From assembly GCA_016206945.1 (NCBI GenBank), contig JACQQP010000153.1, positions 1-10,848 on the forward strand: a stretch of DNA of 10,848 nt, in the 5' to 3' direction. The translations under genes were made by a program, and so were the position numbers. The notes beneath the pieces were generated by a model, which saw only the letters and a program-made list of their open reading frames with translations, made no database searches and was not told the origin of the DNA. Shown in pieces: positions 1 to 6,320 of the stretch (position 1 is its first letter; each line of letters begins with the position of its first letter). This stretch comes from Candidatus Omnitrophota bacterium. GTDB lineage: Bacteria; Omnitrophota; Omnitrophia; Omnitrophales; Danuiimicrobiaceae.

Positions 1-849
1 GGTTCGCCCGATCACCTGGGTCACCAAAATTCCGGCAGGACCTACAAGGAAGCGTCCCGGTTCCGCAATGAACTTAGTCTTTTTGTCAAAAAGCCGCGCC
101 ATCTCAGCGCGAATCGTACGCGCCATCGTTTCAAAAACGGTGTTTTTTTCATGATCCGTATGACGAATCGGAAATCCACCGCCGATGTCTAAGGTGCTGA
201 GCGTCAATCCCTCTTGCTTCGCTTCCTTGAAGATGCCTGCGGCAATTTCGAGAGCATGCACGTAATTTTCGACATTCGCACATTGGCTTCCCACATGAAA
301 GCTGACGCCTTCAGGCCAAAGCCCAAGCGCTTTTGCTTTACGCAAGAGGAAGACAGCTTGTTCTGGATCGGCGCCAAATTTGAGAGACAGTTCCACCACA
401 CTGCCCACATTTTCTACCTTAATTCGAACGATGACGCGAGCACCGGGAGCATGTTTCGCAATTTTGTAGAGTTCCGGCTCGTTGTCGAAAGTCATCAGCG
501 TGACGCGGCGCCTCGCAGCCATTTGGATATCTTCGATCGATTTGATTGTATTGGCAAAGATAATTCTTTGAGGCGTTGCGCCAAGATTAAGGGCCAAATT
601 CATTTCAGCGGCGCTGGCCACGTCGAAATTGGCTCCGAGCTTCAGGAACGTTTTAATGACCTCTGGGTGTGGATTGGCTTTTACGGCGTAATAAGGAGTC
701 ACTTTTGGCAAGTGATCACGGAAGCGTTCAAATTGCTTCTTAAGGCCGCTTCGCCTCAGGATCATCACAGGGGAGGGATGCTTTTTGAGCATCTGGCGAA
801 TCAAGTTTTCGACAGCGCTTCCGTTCGGACTAAACTCGGATCTTTTCAT
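1..849 (-). CDS. Ornithine/lysine decarboxylase-like PLP enzyme (fold III), C-terminus cut by window edge
   Basis: Reading the minus strand from ATG at 849 gives 283 codons with no stop, so the 3' end lies outside the window; full family members are about 380-420 residues. Visible motifs are YYAVKANP at residues 53-60 (K57 is the expected PLP-binding lysine), HVGSQ at 185-189, DIGGGFP at 221-227 (phosphate-binding glycines) and EPGRF at 263-267. Together these mark the alanine-racemase-fold decarboxylases. The stretch around FGA and HVGS resembles the eukaryotic-type ornithine decarboxylase group more than diaminopimelate decarboxylase. The predicted reaction is ornithine to putrescine in the cytoplasm. 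Its start overlaps the end of the homospermidine synthase gene by 20 bp, so the two are probably translated together, and putrescine is that enzyme's substrate. Lysine could be a second substrate. The specificity residues of the C-terminal domain are missing here, so the exact substrate is inferred from context. Confidence 0.88.
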   Translation of the reverse strand, partial: MKRSEFSPNGSAVENLIRQMLKKHPSPVMILRRSGLKKQFERFRDHLPKVTPYYAVKANPHPEVIKTFLKLGANFDVASAAEMNLALNLGATPQRIIFANTIKSIEDIQMAARRRVTLMTFDNEPELYKIAKHAPGARVIVRIKVENVGSVVELSLKFGADPEQAVFLLRKAKALGLWPEGVSFHVGSQCANVENYVHALEIAAGIFKEAKQEGLTLSTLDIGGGFPIRHTDHEKNTVFETMARTIRAEMARLFDKKTKFIAEPGRFLVGPAGILVTQVIGRT

Positions 850-2332
850 GAGTGCGAGACTTGATAGGCTCCACTTCAGTCGGGTTGACTAAAAAAGTGG
901 TGAACTGCCACACATCGTCTTCCTTAGGTAGTTTCGTACCGTAATCTAAGAAAAGATTTTTTCGGTCTTTGAGAGGTGTCCAGTCTACCGCTTGGGAGAT
1001 GAACGGTCCAAGATAAGGCTTTGAGATCTTTAAGATCTCTTCATGCGGCAGGTCATCTGGCAAACAAAAACCTTCGTTTGGATTCTGAATGGCCCACATC
1101 GCACTCGCGACCGCTGAGATGGCCACTTGAAGTGTTGTCGCATTTTGATGGGGAACGAGGCGGCGAGTTTCTTCAATATCGAGAAGGCTTCCAATCCACC
1201 AAGCGCTAAAGTCGTGTCCCATGAGAAGACAGCCGAGTTGGTCTTGTCCGCTTAGAATCTCATCATTTAGAATGCGCTGGCGTTCTTGGAGTTCAAATTG
1301 CCGCATTTCGAGTTCATGAAGCGAATTGATCGCGACATCCGCGGGGCAATAGGCATAATGAACTGTGGGACGGTAAAGCGCTTTTCCGTCATCCCAAACG
1401 GTCAGGCGATCGGAAATCGAAAATGCTTCGCCATGGCGGATCACCATCCCCGTGATTTCACCGCAGGGAACCCAGGAGCGGACCCATGTGTTCATGCCTT
1501 TCGTGCGAAGGCAAATTTGATTTCTGGGCCCTTCCTTGTGGAACATGGCTCCTTTGGGGACATAACGTTCGTGGGATCCCCAGCCCAGTTCAGCGGGAGC
1601 TACCCCTTCTTCGTAAAAGCCGATGATGCTCCAGGTATTAACAAATTCATTGACCTCTTTGGGTTTGTCCGTAATTTGGGTGTCGCGCTCGCTGATGTGG
1701 ATCGTTTTCACGCCTTCAAGCTGAGCCAATTTTGGAAAGTTAAGGTCTTTTAAGGCCATTTCAAGTTGCGTTTTTCGAGGATCGCGCGGTTTTTCTTTTA
1801 GGATCTTTTCTCCAATTTCGATGAGCGCCTGCTTCGTAAAGTGAGAGACAAGACCCGGATTCGCCCCATGGTCCATAATGGTTGTAGCGCCCTTTGGATT
1901 CGGCCAACGTTGCATCGTCTTATGCATGGCCATGTGTCTTGCATAAAGGGTAAGCTCCGTGGGGTGTTTTCCTTCAGCGCCTTGATAAGGATGCCATAGT
2001 TCCACTGAAGTATTTATGTAGAGGACGTTATTGTCATGACACCATTGGAGGATGGCACAGCAGTCGATATCGTAGGCAAGGTCGATGATTAAATCTCCAG
2101 GTCCCACATATTTTGCAAGAAGCGCCTTGAAATTGTCTTGGACTATTCGTTCAAATACGTACGAGACGCCTTGATTCAATGCGTCTTTCACGCGCGGACG
2201 ATTGTCCACAGGATCCATGATGGTGACTCTATTTGGCGGGATGTCGATCAGCTTGAAAATCAGCGGAACGGCGCACTGAGCAACAGAGCCACAGCCGATC
2301 ACTAAAATTTTTCCATCGAATTTCAGTTTCAT
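830..2332 (-). CDS. hss: Homospermidine synthase (saccharopine dehydrogenase-like fold)
   Basis: A 500-residue protein when started at the ATG at 2332. It opens with a Rossmann nucleotide-binding motif, VIGCGSVAQ at residues 11-19. It continues with DLAYDIDCCAILQWC (about 84-98), INTSVELW (106-113), GANPGLVSHFTKQAL (156-170), IHISERDTQ and GMVIRHGEAFSISDRL, which are recognisable bacterial homospermidine synthase blocks. The family uses NAD to condense two putrescines into sym-homospermidine, releasing ammonia. The length is slightly above the roughly 480 residues usual for the family. An in-frame GTG at 2383 would add 17 residues, but a promoter-like pair (2361-2388) lies between the two starts and the ATG places the Rossmann strand right at the N-terminus, so I prefer 2332. 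No clear Shine-Dalgarno precedes either start. The neighbouring decarboxylase overlaps its 3' end and should feed it putrescine. Related saccharopine dehydrogenase-like enzymes such as carboxynorspermidine synthase are the main alternative, but the motifs fit HSS better. Confidence 0.9.
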   Translation of the reverse strand: MKLKFDGKILVIGCGSVAQCAVPLIFKLIDIPPNRVTIMDPVDNRPRVKDALNQGVSYVFERIVQDNFKALLAKYVGPGDLIIDLAYDIDCCAILQWCHDNNVLYINTSVELWHPYQGAEGKHPTELTLYARHMAMHKTMQRWPNPKGATTIMDHGANPGLVSHFTKQALIEIGEKILKEKPRDPRKTQLEMALKDLNFPKLAQLEGVKTIHISERDTQITDKPKEVNEFVNTWSIIGFYEEGVAPAELGWGSHERYVPKGAMFHKEGPRNQICLRTKGMNTWVRSWVPCGEITGMVIRHGEAFSISDRLTVWDDGKALYRPTVHYAYCPADVAINSLHELEMRQFELQERQRILNDEILSGQDQLGCLLMGHDFSAWWIGSLLDIEETRRLVPHQNATTLQVAISAVASAMWAIQNPNEGFCLPDDLPHEEILKISKPYLGPFISQAVDWTPLKDRKNLFLDYGTKLPKEDDVWQFTTFLVNPTEVEPIKSRTHEKIRV

Positions 2333-2360
2333 TTTTTTACAGGCTGCGATTGTCAAAAGC

Positions 2361-2388
2361 ATTCTAACAGAATTATTTTTCACCGCAA
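2361..2388 (-). promoter_or_regulatory. Sigma70-like promoter for the hss-decarboxylase operon
   Basis: On the minus strand, TTGCGG (2383-2388) and TAGAAT (2361-2366) are separated by exactly 16 bp. The -10 matches the consensus at five of six positions. Transcription would begin near 2354, downstream of the alternative GTG at 2383, which supports the ATG at 2332 as the start of hss. Found by eye only. Confidence 0.5.
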
Positions 2389-2445
2389 AGAAAAAATCGC
2401 TAAAAATTGAAAAATTCCGTCTTCTGAACCCAGAAGAAAAATTTT

Positions 2446-2568
2446 ATGTTGAACGTGGCTGGTTGTCTGATAGTCGTGTTCATCGTCATTGTGATGGCAT
2501 TCAGTGCCCTCGCAATGGCGGCGAGTTTTTTCTCCGAATTGCAGGCAAGATTTGTGCTAAACTTTTGA
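2446..2568 (+). CDS. Possible 40-residue single-pass membrane peptide
   Basis: An ATG at 2446 opens a 40-codon frame ending in TGA at 2566-2568. The predicted peptide starts MLNVAGC, has an unbroken hydrophobic stretch at about residues 5-27 (CLIVVFIVIVMAFSALAMAA) and a short polar tail with one Glu and one Arg (SELQARFVLNF). That is the shape of a small inner-membrane protein or an uncleaved signal anchor. It sits in the 280-bp gap between the divergent hss and desaturase genes and reads in the desaturase direction. The only upstream purine run is AGAAG at 2432-2436, about 9 nt from the ATG, and it is half of a small 6-bp hairpin (2421-2436). I recognise no family. A 64-residue frame lies on the opposite strand, but it has ordinary mixed composition and no comparable structure. 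Chance origin remains quite possible. Confidence 0.35.
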   Translation: MLNVAGCLIVVFIVIVMAFSALAMAASFFSELQARFVLNF

Positions 2569-2597
2569 TTGCCATTGCTAAAGGAAGATGGCACAAT
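2569..2597 (+). promoter_or_regulatory. Candidate promoter of the desaturase gene
   Basis: TTGCCA (2569-2574) and CACAAT (2592-2597) are separated by 17 bp. The first differs from the -35 consensus by one base and the second from the -10 consensus by two. Transcription would start near 2604, leaving only about a dozen bases before the ATG at 2616 and no room for a normal ribosome-binding site. This is a weak assignment. Confidence 0.3.
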
Positions 2598-2615
2598 ACA
2601 CGTTAATCATACCAA

Positions 2616-3767
2616 ATGAATTCCCAAGCGTTGCGAGCGATTAATTGGAGGAATTTTGTATTCTTTACAGCCACGTTTGCTGTAGCTGTAATTGGTGTGC
2701 CCGTCTACCTTTACGTATTTGGAGTTCAAACTTTCGATGTCGCTTCTTTTATTTTTTGGGTCATGGCAACTGGTCTTGCCATTACGGTCGGCTATCACCG
2801 TCTCTTGGCGCACCGCACGTTTAGGGCGCATCCCGTCGTTACTTTTTTGAGTCTTTTTTTTGGCGCAGCGGCTTTTGAAGAATCAGCCCTCCAGTGGACT
2901 TCCCAGCACCGGGACCACCACCGTTACGTGGATACGGAGCGCGATCCCTATAACATCAAACAGGGGTTTTTCTACGCCCATATCGGTTGGATCCTTTTTC
3001 GTAACCATTCCATTAATTACGGCAATGTGAAAGACCTCCAAAAGAGTGAGCTCATTATGCATCAGCATCGTCATTACGTCCTTTGGGCGCTTACGGCTGG
3101 TGTTTTCCTACCCGCCATCGTCGGAGCTTTGAGCGGTCACTTGCTCGGCACACTTCTCATCACGGTGGTTGGAAGAGTCGTTTTTGTGCAGCACGGTACT
3201 TTTTTGATTAATTCAGTGTGTCATTATTTCGGTAAGGCAACGTACGATATCCGCATTTCAGCCAAAGATCATTGGTTGGTTGCTCTTCTGACCATGGGAG
3301 AAGGTTACCACAGTTTTCATCACCGCTTCCCGTCCGATTACCGTAATGGCTACTATTGGTATCATTGGGATCCGAGCAAGTGGTTGATTGCGCTTTTAGC
3401 GCGCCTCGGATTTGCTCAGGACTTGAAGCGTGTTTCCAAATTCCATATTCTGGCAGCGAGACTGGCTGCGGAAAAGGAAGCAGTCGAAAAGTATTTGAGT
3501 ACCCACTTACACCCAACGCGAGTTGCTGCTTTGGAAATGTTCAAGGTTCGTTATGACCAATTAAAACAAGTCCTTCACGCATGGGAACTTCATGTGAAGG
3601 AGTATGCTTTGCTTTGTAAGCAACTTCCGAACCGTTCAGATGTACTCTTGAAATCTACACTTGAGCGAGTTCAGAACGCACGTCGACAATTTCTCGCCGT
3701 AAGAGGGCAGTGGAGCCGCTTGATCCGAGCTGAGCTACCCTCGCTCGCTTTTTCGATTAGCGCTTAG
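2616..3767 (+). CDS. Membrane fatty-acid (acyl-CoA/acyl-lipid) desaturase, delta-9 type
   Basis: A 383-residue membrane protein of the stearoyl-CoA desaturase family. All three diiron histidine boxes are intact: HRLLAH at 61-66, HRDHH at 98-102 and HSFHH at 232-236, the last preceded by GEGY. The AHIGW block at 121-125 is also typical. Hydrophobic segments at about 13-36, 41-59, 74-87 and 155-190 place it in the inner membrane with the boxes facing the cytoplasm. The expected activity is O2-dependent insertion of a cis double bond, usually delta-9, into a saturated acyl chain; regiospecificity cannot be read from sequence. The family core ends near residue 270. Residues 272-383 form a charged, probably alpha-helical tail rich in Ala, Glu, Lys, Arg and Leu, with possible coiled-coil character and no recognised domain. 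No Shine-Dalgarno is visible before the ATG. The gene stands alone between the divergent polyamine operon and the zinc operon. Confidence 0.93.
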   Translation: MNSQALRAINWRNFVFFTATFAVAVIGVPVYLYVFGVQTFDVASFIFWVMATGLAITVGYHRLLAHRTFRAHPVVTFLSLFFGAAAFEESALQWTSQHRDHHRYVDTERDPYNIKQGFFYAHIGWILFRNHSINYGNVKDLQKSELIMHQHRHYVLWALTAGVFLPAIVGALSGHLLGTLLITVVGRVVFVQHGTFLINSVCHYFGKATYDIRISAKDHWLVALLTMGEGYHSFHHRFPSDYRNGYYWYHWDPSKWLIALLARLGFAQDLKRVSKFHILAARLAAEKEAVEKYLSTHLHPTRVAALEMFKVRYDQLKQVLHAWELHVKEYALLCKQLPNRSDVLLKSTLERVQNARRQFLAVRGQWSRLIRAELPSLAFSISA

Positions 3768-3798
3768 TTCCATTACCCGAGCCTATTTTAATCTCGCA

Positions 3799-3827
3799 TT
3801 GATTTTCATCTTGAGCAAGGGTATACT
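3799..3827 (+). promoter_or_regulatory. Sigma70-like promoter of the zur-znuACB operon
   Basis: TTGATT (3799-3804) and TATACT (3822-3827) are separated by exactly 17 bp; the -10 has five of six consensus bases. The predicted transcription start falls near 3834, immediately before the palindromic operator at 3836-3856. A repressor bound there would block initiation. Confidence 0.6.
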
Positions 3828-3835
3828 TATTTTGT

Positions 3836-3856
3836 AAATGGAAATAATTTCCATTT
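3836..3856 (+). promoter_or_regulatory. Perfect 21-bp palindrome: probable Zur/Fur operator
   Basis: The left arm AAATGGAAAT (3836-3845) and right arm ATTTCCATTT (3847-3856) are perfect reverse complements around a single central A (3846). The length, odd symmetry and A/T-rich arms match the layout of Fur-family boxes. It lies just after the predicted start site of the fur-family gene, which heads a zinc-importer operon, so zinc-dependent autorepression is the natural reading. I see no second copy elsewhere in the window. The sequence itself is not identical to the enterobacterial Zur consensus. Confidence 0.7.
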
Positions 3857-3874
3857 GCGAATTAGGCGCCCTGT

Positions 3875-4315
3875 ATGAACCCATATTTAGAAACGCTCAA
3901 GAAAAACGGATTGAAAATCACCCCTTTGAGAGAGGTGATTCTTGAAGTGTTTCAGAAAAAACGCGCTACGCTTACGGTCGAGAAGCTCTGCCAGCTGATT
4001 CGGCGGCGCATTCCTCGCGCAGGGCTTCAATCGGTTTATCGTAATTTATCTGATTTCACGAAGGCGGGTATTGTGGAGGAAATATTTATTGAGAAGCGGA
4101 AGGCTGCTTACGCGCTTTGTCATGGATTCGCTGTCCATCACCATCACGCGGTGTGCACCCGTTGCGGCCGCTCAGAAGAAATTGAGGCGTGTGAGCTGGG
4201 TTTTGTGGCACACACGTTAAGCCGAGCATTTCGGAATCTTAAGAAAAAGCTTGGGTTTCAGGTGAAACACCATGTCTTGCAGTTGGAGGGTTTTTGCCGT
4301 GCGTGCCAAAGGTAA
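3875..4315 (+). CDS. zur: Fur-family metalloregulator, probably the zinc sensor Zur
   Basis: A 146-residue protein of normal Fur-family length. Residues 1-75 form the winged-helix DNA-binding domain (GLKITPLREVIL near 12-23; recognition helix around LQSVYRNL at 51-58). The dimerisation and metal domain follows, with the histidine-rich HHHHAVCTRCG at 88-98 and a second pair FCRAC at 140-144. The two CxxC pairs (C94/C97 and C141/C144) form the structural zinc site. H83, H88-H91 and H132-H133 are candidates for the sensing site. The protein would dimerise and repress with bound metal. Zinc rather than iron is inferred from the co-directional znuA, znuC and znuB genes downstream; Fur, Mur or Nur cannot be excluded from the protein alone. 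A weak AGG lies eight bases before the ATG. The palindrome at 3836-3856 suggests autoregulation. Confidence 0.88.
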   Translation: MNPYLETLKKNGLKITPLREVILEVFQKKRATLTVEKLCQLIRRRIPRAGLQSVYRNLSDFTKAGIVEEIFIEKRKAAYALCHGFAVHHHHAVCTRCGRSEEIEACELGFVAHTLSRAFRNLKKKLGFQVKHHVLQLEGFCRACQR

Positions 4316-4342
4316 AAGTGCGATCCCTGAATGTTTTAGGCA

Positions 4343-4649
4343 TGTCATTCCCGAATGTTTTTATCGGGAATCCAGATCCTCGATCCTTCGACAAGCTCAG
4401 CCCTTCGACTTCGCTCAGGGTGGTGAGCTTGTCGAACCAGAGGGTGAGCGAAGTCGAGCCATTAGAACACATGCGGCTCCGCCGCAGCGCTGCTCCGCTG
4501 CATTCGGGGCGAGATCTGTAGATTCCCGCTTGAAGCACGTGCGGCTTCGCCCTTTTCGCCGACCGCGAAAAGGACTAAGCAGTCCCGAAACCGATCGGGT
4601 TTCGGGGCGGCTTCGCCGCAGTGCTGCTTCGCTGCATGCGGGAATGACA
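4343..4649. repeat. Composite palindromic repeat (MITE-like) between zur and znuA
   Basis: The element is bounded by an 11-bp perfect terminal inverted repeat: TGTCATTCCCG at 4343-4353 and CGGGAATGACA at 4639-4649. Inside are interlocked inverted repeats (4387-4457), two direct copies of a 35-bp GC-rich unit (4474-4508 and 4608-4642, four mismatches), and two 9-bp-stem hairpins (4551-4573 and 4584-4606). It carries no transposase. It occupies nearly the whole zur-znuA gap and supplies the znuA start codon. One forward frame stays open across it, running from inside zur into znuA, but the translation there is low-complexity Arg/Ser-rich and does not look like protein. Motifs of this kind are multicopy intergenic repeats in many draft genomes of uncultivated bacteria. 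Confidence 0.8.
4387..4457. repeat. Interlocked inverted repeats (A-B-A'-B' order)
   Basis: Arm A TTCGACAAGCTCA (4387-4399) is complementary to A' (4424-4436). Arm B TCGACTTCGCTCA (4405-4417) is complementary to B' (4445-4457). Both pairs are perfect over 13 bp. Because the order is A-B-A'-B', the two stems cannot both form as simple nested hairpins; they would compete or make a pseudoknot in RNA. Confidence 0.75.
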
Positions 4650-5492
4650 CTACTATTAATTCCTTTTATTCTCATTTTTGGATTTACGGCTCGTGCCGAA
4701 ACCTCCCGTTTAAAAATTGCGGCGACTATTTTTCCCATTGCTGATATTGCGAAGCAAATTGCGGGCGAAGAAGCGGAGGTTCTTACAATTTTGCCGGCGG
4801 GTGCCAACCCTCATGCCTTTGAATTGACTCCGCGTGCGGTGAAGGCGCTTGAGGGTGTGCGCGCTGTGTTTGTCGTTGGCCATGGCTTTGACGATTGGAT
4901 CAAGACGATCAGTGAAAGTTTGCCCGGCGCGGCCCTATTGAATGTAGACGAAGGAATTGATTTGATCGGCGATAAGGATAAGGACCCTCATTATTGGTTG
5001 GCCCTTACGAGTGCGAAGACGATTGCAAGAACCATTGCTGAGCGGCTTGGCGAATTGGAGCCGGCGGAACATGATCGATATCAAGCAAATTTAGATGCCT
5101 ATCTCGCGAAACTGGAGGAGGGCGACCAAGTCATTCGAAACATCTCTTCTCATCTGGCTTCGAGAAAAATAATGACCTACCATGACGGCTGGCGCTATTT
5201 TGCGCGCGATTATGGATTAGAAATTGTCGGGACCGTTGAATCCTCACAGGGAAACGAACCAACTCCGAAACGATTGGCGAAATTGACCCAACTGGTATCC
5301 CGGCACCGGCTGAAAGTTCTCTTCTCAGAACCGGGTGTTTCAAAGGATGTGGCATCGTCTTTGGCTCAAGACCTTAATCTCAAACTGCACGTACTTGATC
5401 CCATCGGCGGGCGAGACGGCCCAACACGGAGTTATCTTGACCTCATGGTGGTCAATGCGCGCGTCATTGGCGAGGCGATCGGGGATGAATAA
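4644..5492 (+). CDS. znuA: Zinc-binding periplasmic protein of an ABC importer (ZnuA-like)
   Basis: With the ATG at 4644 the protein has 282 residues and begins with a signal peptide: MTLLLIPFILIFGFTARA, likely cut before ETSR, with no lipobox cysteine. The mature part matches cluster A-I metal-binding proteins. Expected ligands are H57 (in GANPHAFE), H116 (in DPHYWL), H180 (in TYHDGW) and an acidic residue near D252 (DPIGG). The His-rich loop of many ZnuA proteins is absent. It should capture Zn2+ (possibly Mn2+) in the periplasm and hand it to ZnuB. The start codon lies within the right terminus of the upstream repeat, and the signal peptide has no positive charge before its hydrophobic core, so the original N-terminus may have been lost. 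The frame stays open upstream to 4272 (GTG at 4539 is one alternative), but that part is repeat sequence. The last 8 bp overlap znuC. Confidence 0.88.
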   Translation: MTLLLIPFILIFGFTARAETSRLKIAATIFPIADIAKQIAGEEAEVLTILPAGANPHAFELTPRAVKALEGVRAVFVVGHGFDDWIKTISESLPGAALLNVDEGIDLIGDKDKDPHYWLALTSAKTIARTIAERLGELEPAEHDRYQANLDAYLAKLEEGDQVIRNISSHLASRKIMTYHDGWRYFARDYGLEIVGTVESSQGNEPTPKRLAKLTQLVSRHRLKVLFSEPGVSKDVASSLAQDLNLKLHVLDPIGGRDGPTRSYLDLMVVNARVIGEAIGDE

Positions 5493-6192
5493 AGCAATTG
5501 TTGAAGTCAAGAATCTTTCGGTCTTCTACAACGGGCAAACTGTCTTGAGTGACCTCAACTTTTCTATAAAGAAAGGTGAGATTGTCGCCATCGTTGGGCC
5601 GAACGGATCGGGCAAAACGACGCTCATCCGGGCGATTTTGGGTCTCGTTCCTTACCAGGGCCAAATTTTGGTGAATCGCGAAGCGGTTCAAGGATCGCTT
5701 GAAAAAATCGGCTACGTCCCACAGAGGTTTTCTTTTGATCGCACCATTCCGATAACGGTGGGCGAATTTTTGAAGATTGCTTTTAGAAAAGTGGCGATCA
5801 GGAGGCTCAAGCATGCTTTATTGGAAGTTGATATGAAGGAGCATGAGCATGCTCCCCTCGGAAGTCTCTCAGGGGGCCAATTTCAACGCGTTTTGATTGC
5901 CCGTTCACTTTTGAATGATCCAACGCTTCTTCTTCTGGATGAGGCGACAAGCGAGGTAGACATTGGGGGCGCGAAGAGTTTTTATGAAATTGTGGCCCAT
6001 CTCAATCGCGTTCATCAAACCACCGTCATGCTTGTTTCCCATGAGATCAACATGGTGTATCAGTTCGCGGACCAAATTATTTGTCTTAATCGCCAGTTAA
6101 TCTGTTTTGGAAAACCCAAAGAGGCTATTACCAAGGAAGTGCTCGAGAAGCTTTACGGCCAAGAAGTTCGCTTTCAGGAGCACCGACACTGA
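5485..6192 (+). CDS. znuC: ABC importer ATPase, zinc-type (ZnuC-like)
   Basis: A 235-residue ATPase with every core motif: Walker A GPNGSGKT at 38-45, Q-loop glutamine Q80 in YVPQRF, signature LSGGQ at 128-132, Walker B LLLLDE at 148-153 and switch histidine H186 in LVSHE. It would form a cytoplasmic dimer driving import through ZnuB. The ATG at 5485 overlaps the znuA stop region by 8 bp, a typical coupled arrangement, and sits just after a G-rich stretch (GGCGATCGGGG). The length is near the usual 230-260 residues. The substrate is inferred from the neighbouring ZnuA-like protein and the Fur-family regulator; manganese or iron systems of the same subfamily have very similar ATPases. Confidence 0.9.
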   Translation: MNKAIVEVKNLSVFYNGQTVLSDLNFSIKKGEIVAIVGPNGSGKTTLIRAILGLVPYQGQILVNREAVQGSLEKIGYVPQRFSFDRTIPITVGEFLKIAFRKVAIRRLKHALLEVDMKEHEHAPLGSLSGGQFQRVLIARSLLNDPTLLLLDEATSEVDIGGAKSFYEIVAHLNRVHQTTVMLVSHEINMVYQFADQIICLNRQLICFGKPKEAITKEVLEKLYGQEVRFQEHRH

Positions 6193-6196
6193 CGTG

Positions 6197-6301
6197 AGAG
6201 AACAGAAAACAGAGTACAGAGTACGGAAAAAGCAAATTCACACAGCGTTGATTTTTCAGAAGGTTTTTTCTCTGTTCTCTGTTCTCTGTACTCTGTACTC
6301 T
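6197..6301. repeat. Inverted repeat with AGAGTAC/AGAACAG units between znuC and znuB
   Basis: AGAGTACAGAGTAC (6211-6224) pairs perfectly with GTACTCTGTACTCT (6288-6301). An alternative pairing joins AGAGAACAGAAAACAGAG (6197-6214) to the CTCTGTTCTCTGTTCTCT stretch (6270-6287) with one mismatch, so the element can fold in two registers. The arms are built from short near-tandem units, and the loop (6225-6269) shows nothing else. It is unrelated to the repeat upstream of znuA. Confidence 0.75.
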
Positions 6302-6320
6302 TCGTCCAGCGGTGTACATT

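Noticed and set aside
214..864. 216-residue open frame on the plus strand over the decarboxylase gene
   Set aside because: It is the antisense shadow of the minus-strand gene, which carries all the PLP decarboxylase motifs. The plus-strand translation shows no family signature.
2400..2594. 64-residue minus-strand frame in the hss-desaturase gap
   Set aside because: Mixed composition with no domain, no upstream signal, and antisense to the more structured 40-residue hydrophobic frame.
4272..4643. Upstream extension of znuA by 124 residues, starting inside zur
   Set aside because: The extra part is a translation of the palindromic repeat, rich in Arg and Ser, and would overlap the zur coding end. 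The signal peptide begins at 4644. An open frame across a repeat is not evidence of translation.
4343..4649. Insertion sequence with transposase
   Set aside because: About 300 bp with terminal inverted repeats but no transposase-like frame in any reading; at most a non-autonomous element.
4415..4807. 130-residue minus-strand frame covering the repeat and the znuA 5' end
   Set aside because: It is formed mostly from GC-rich repeat sequence plus the antisense of znuA. Stop-free frames are expected there.
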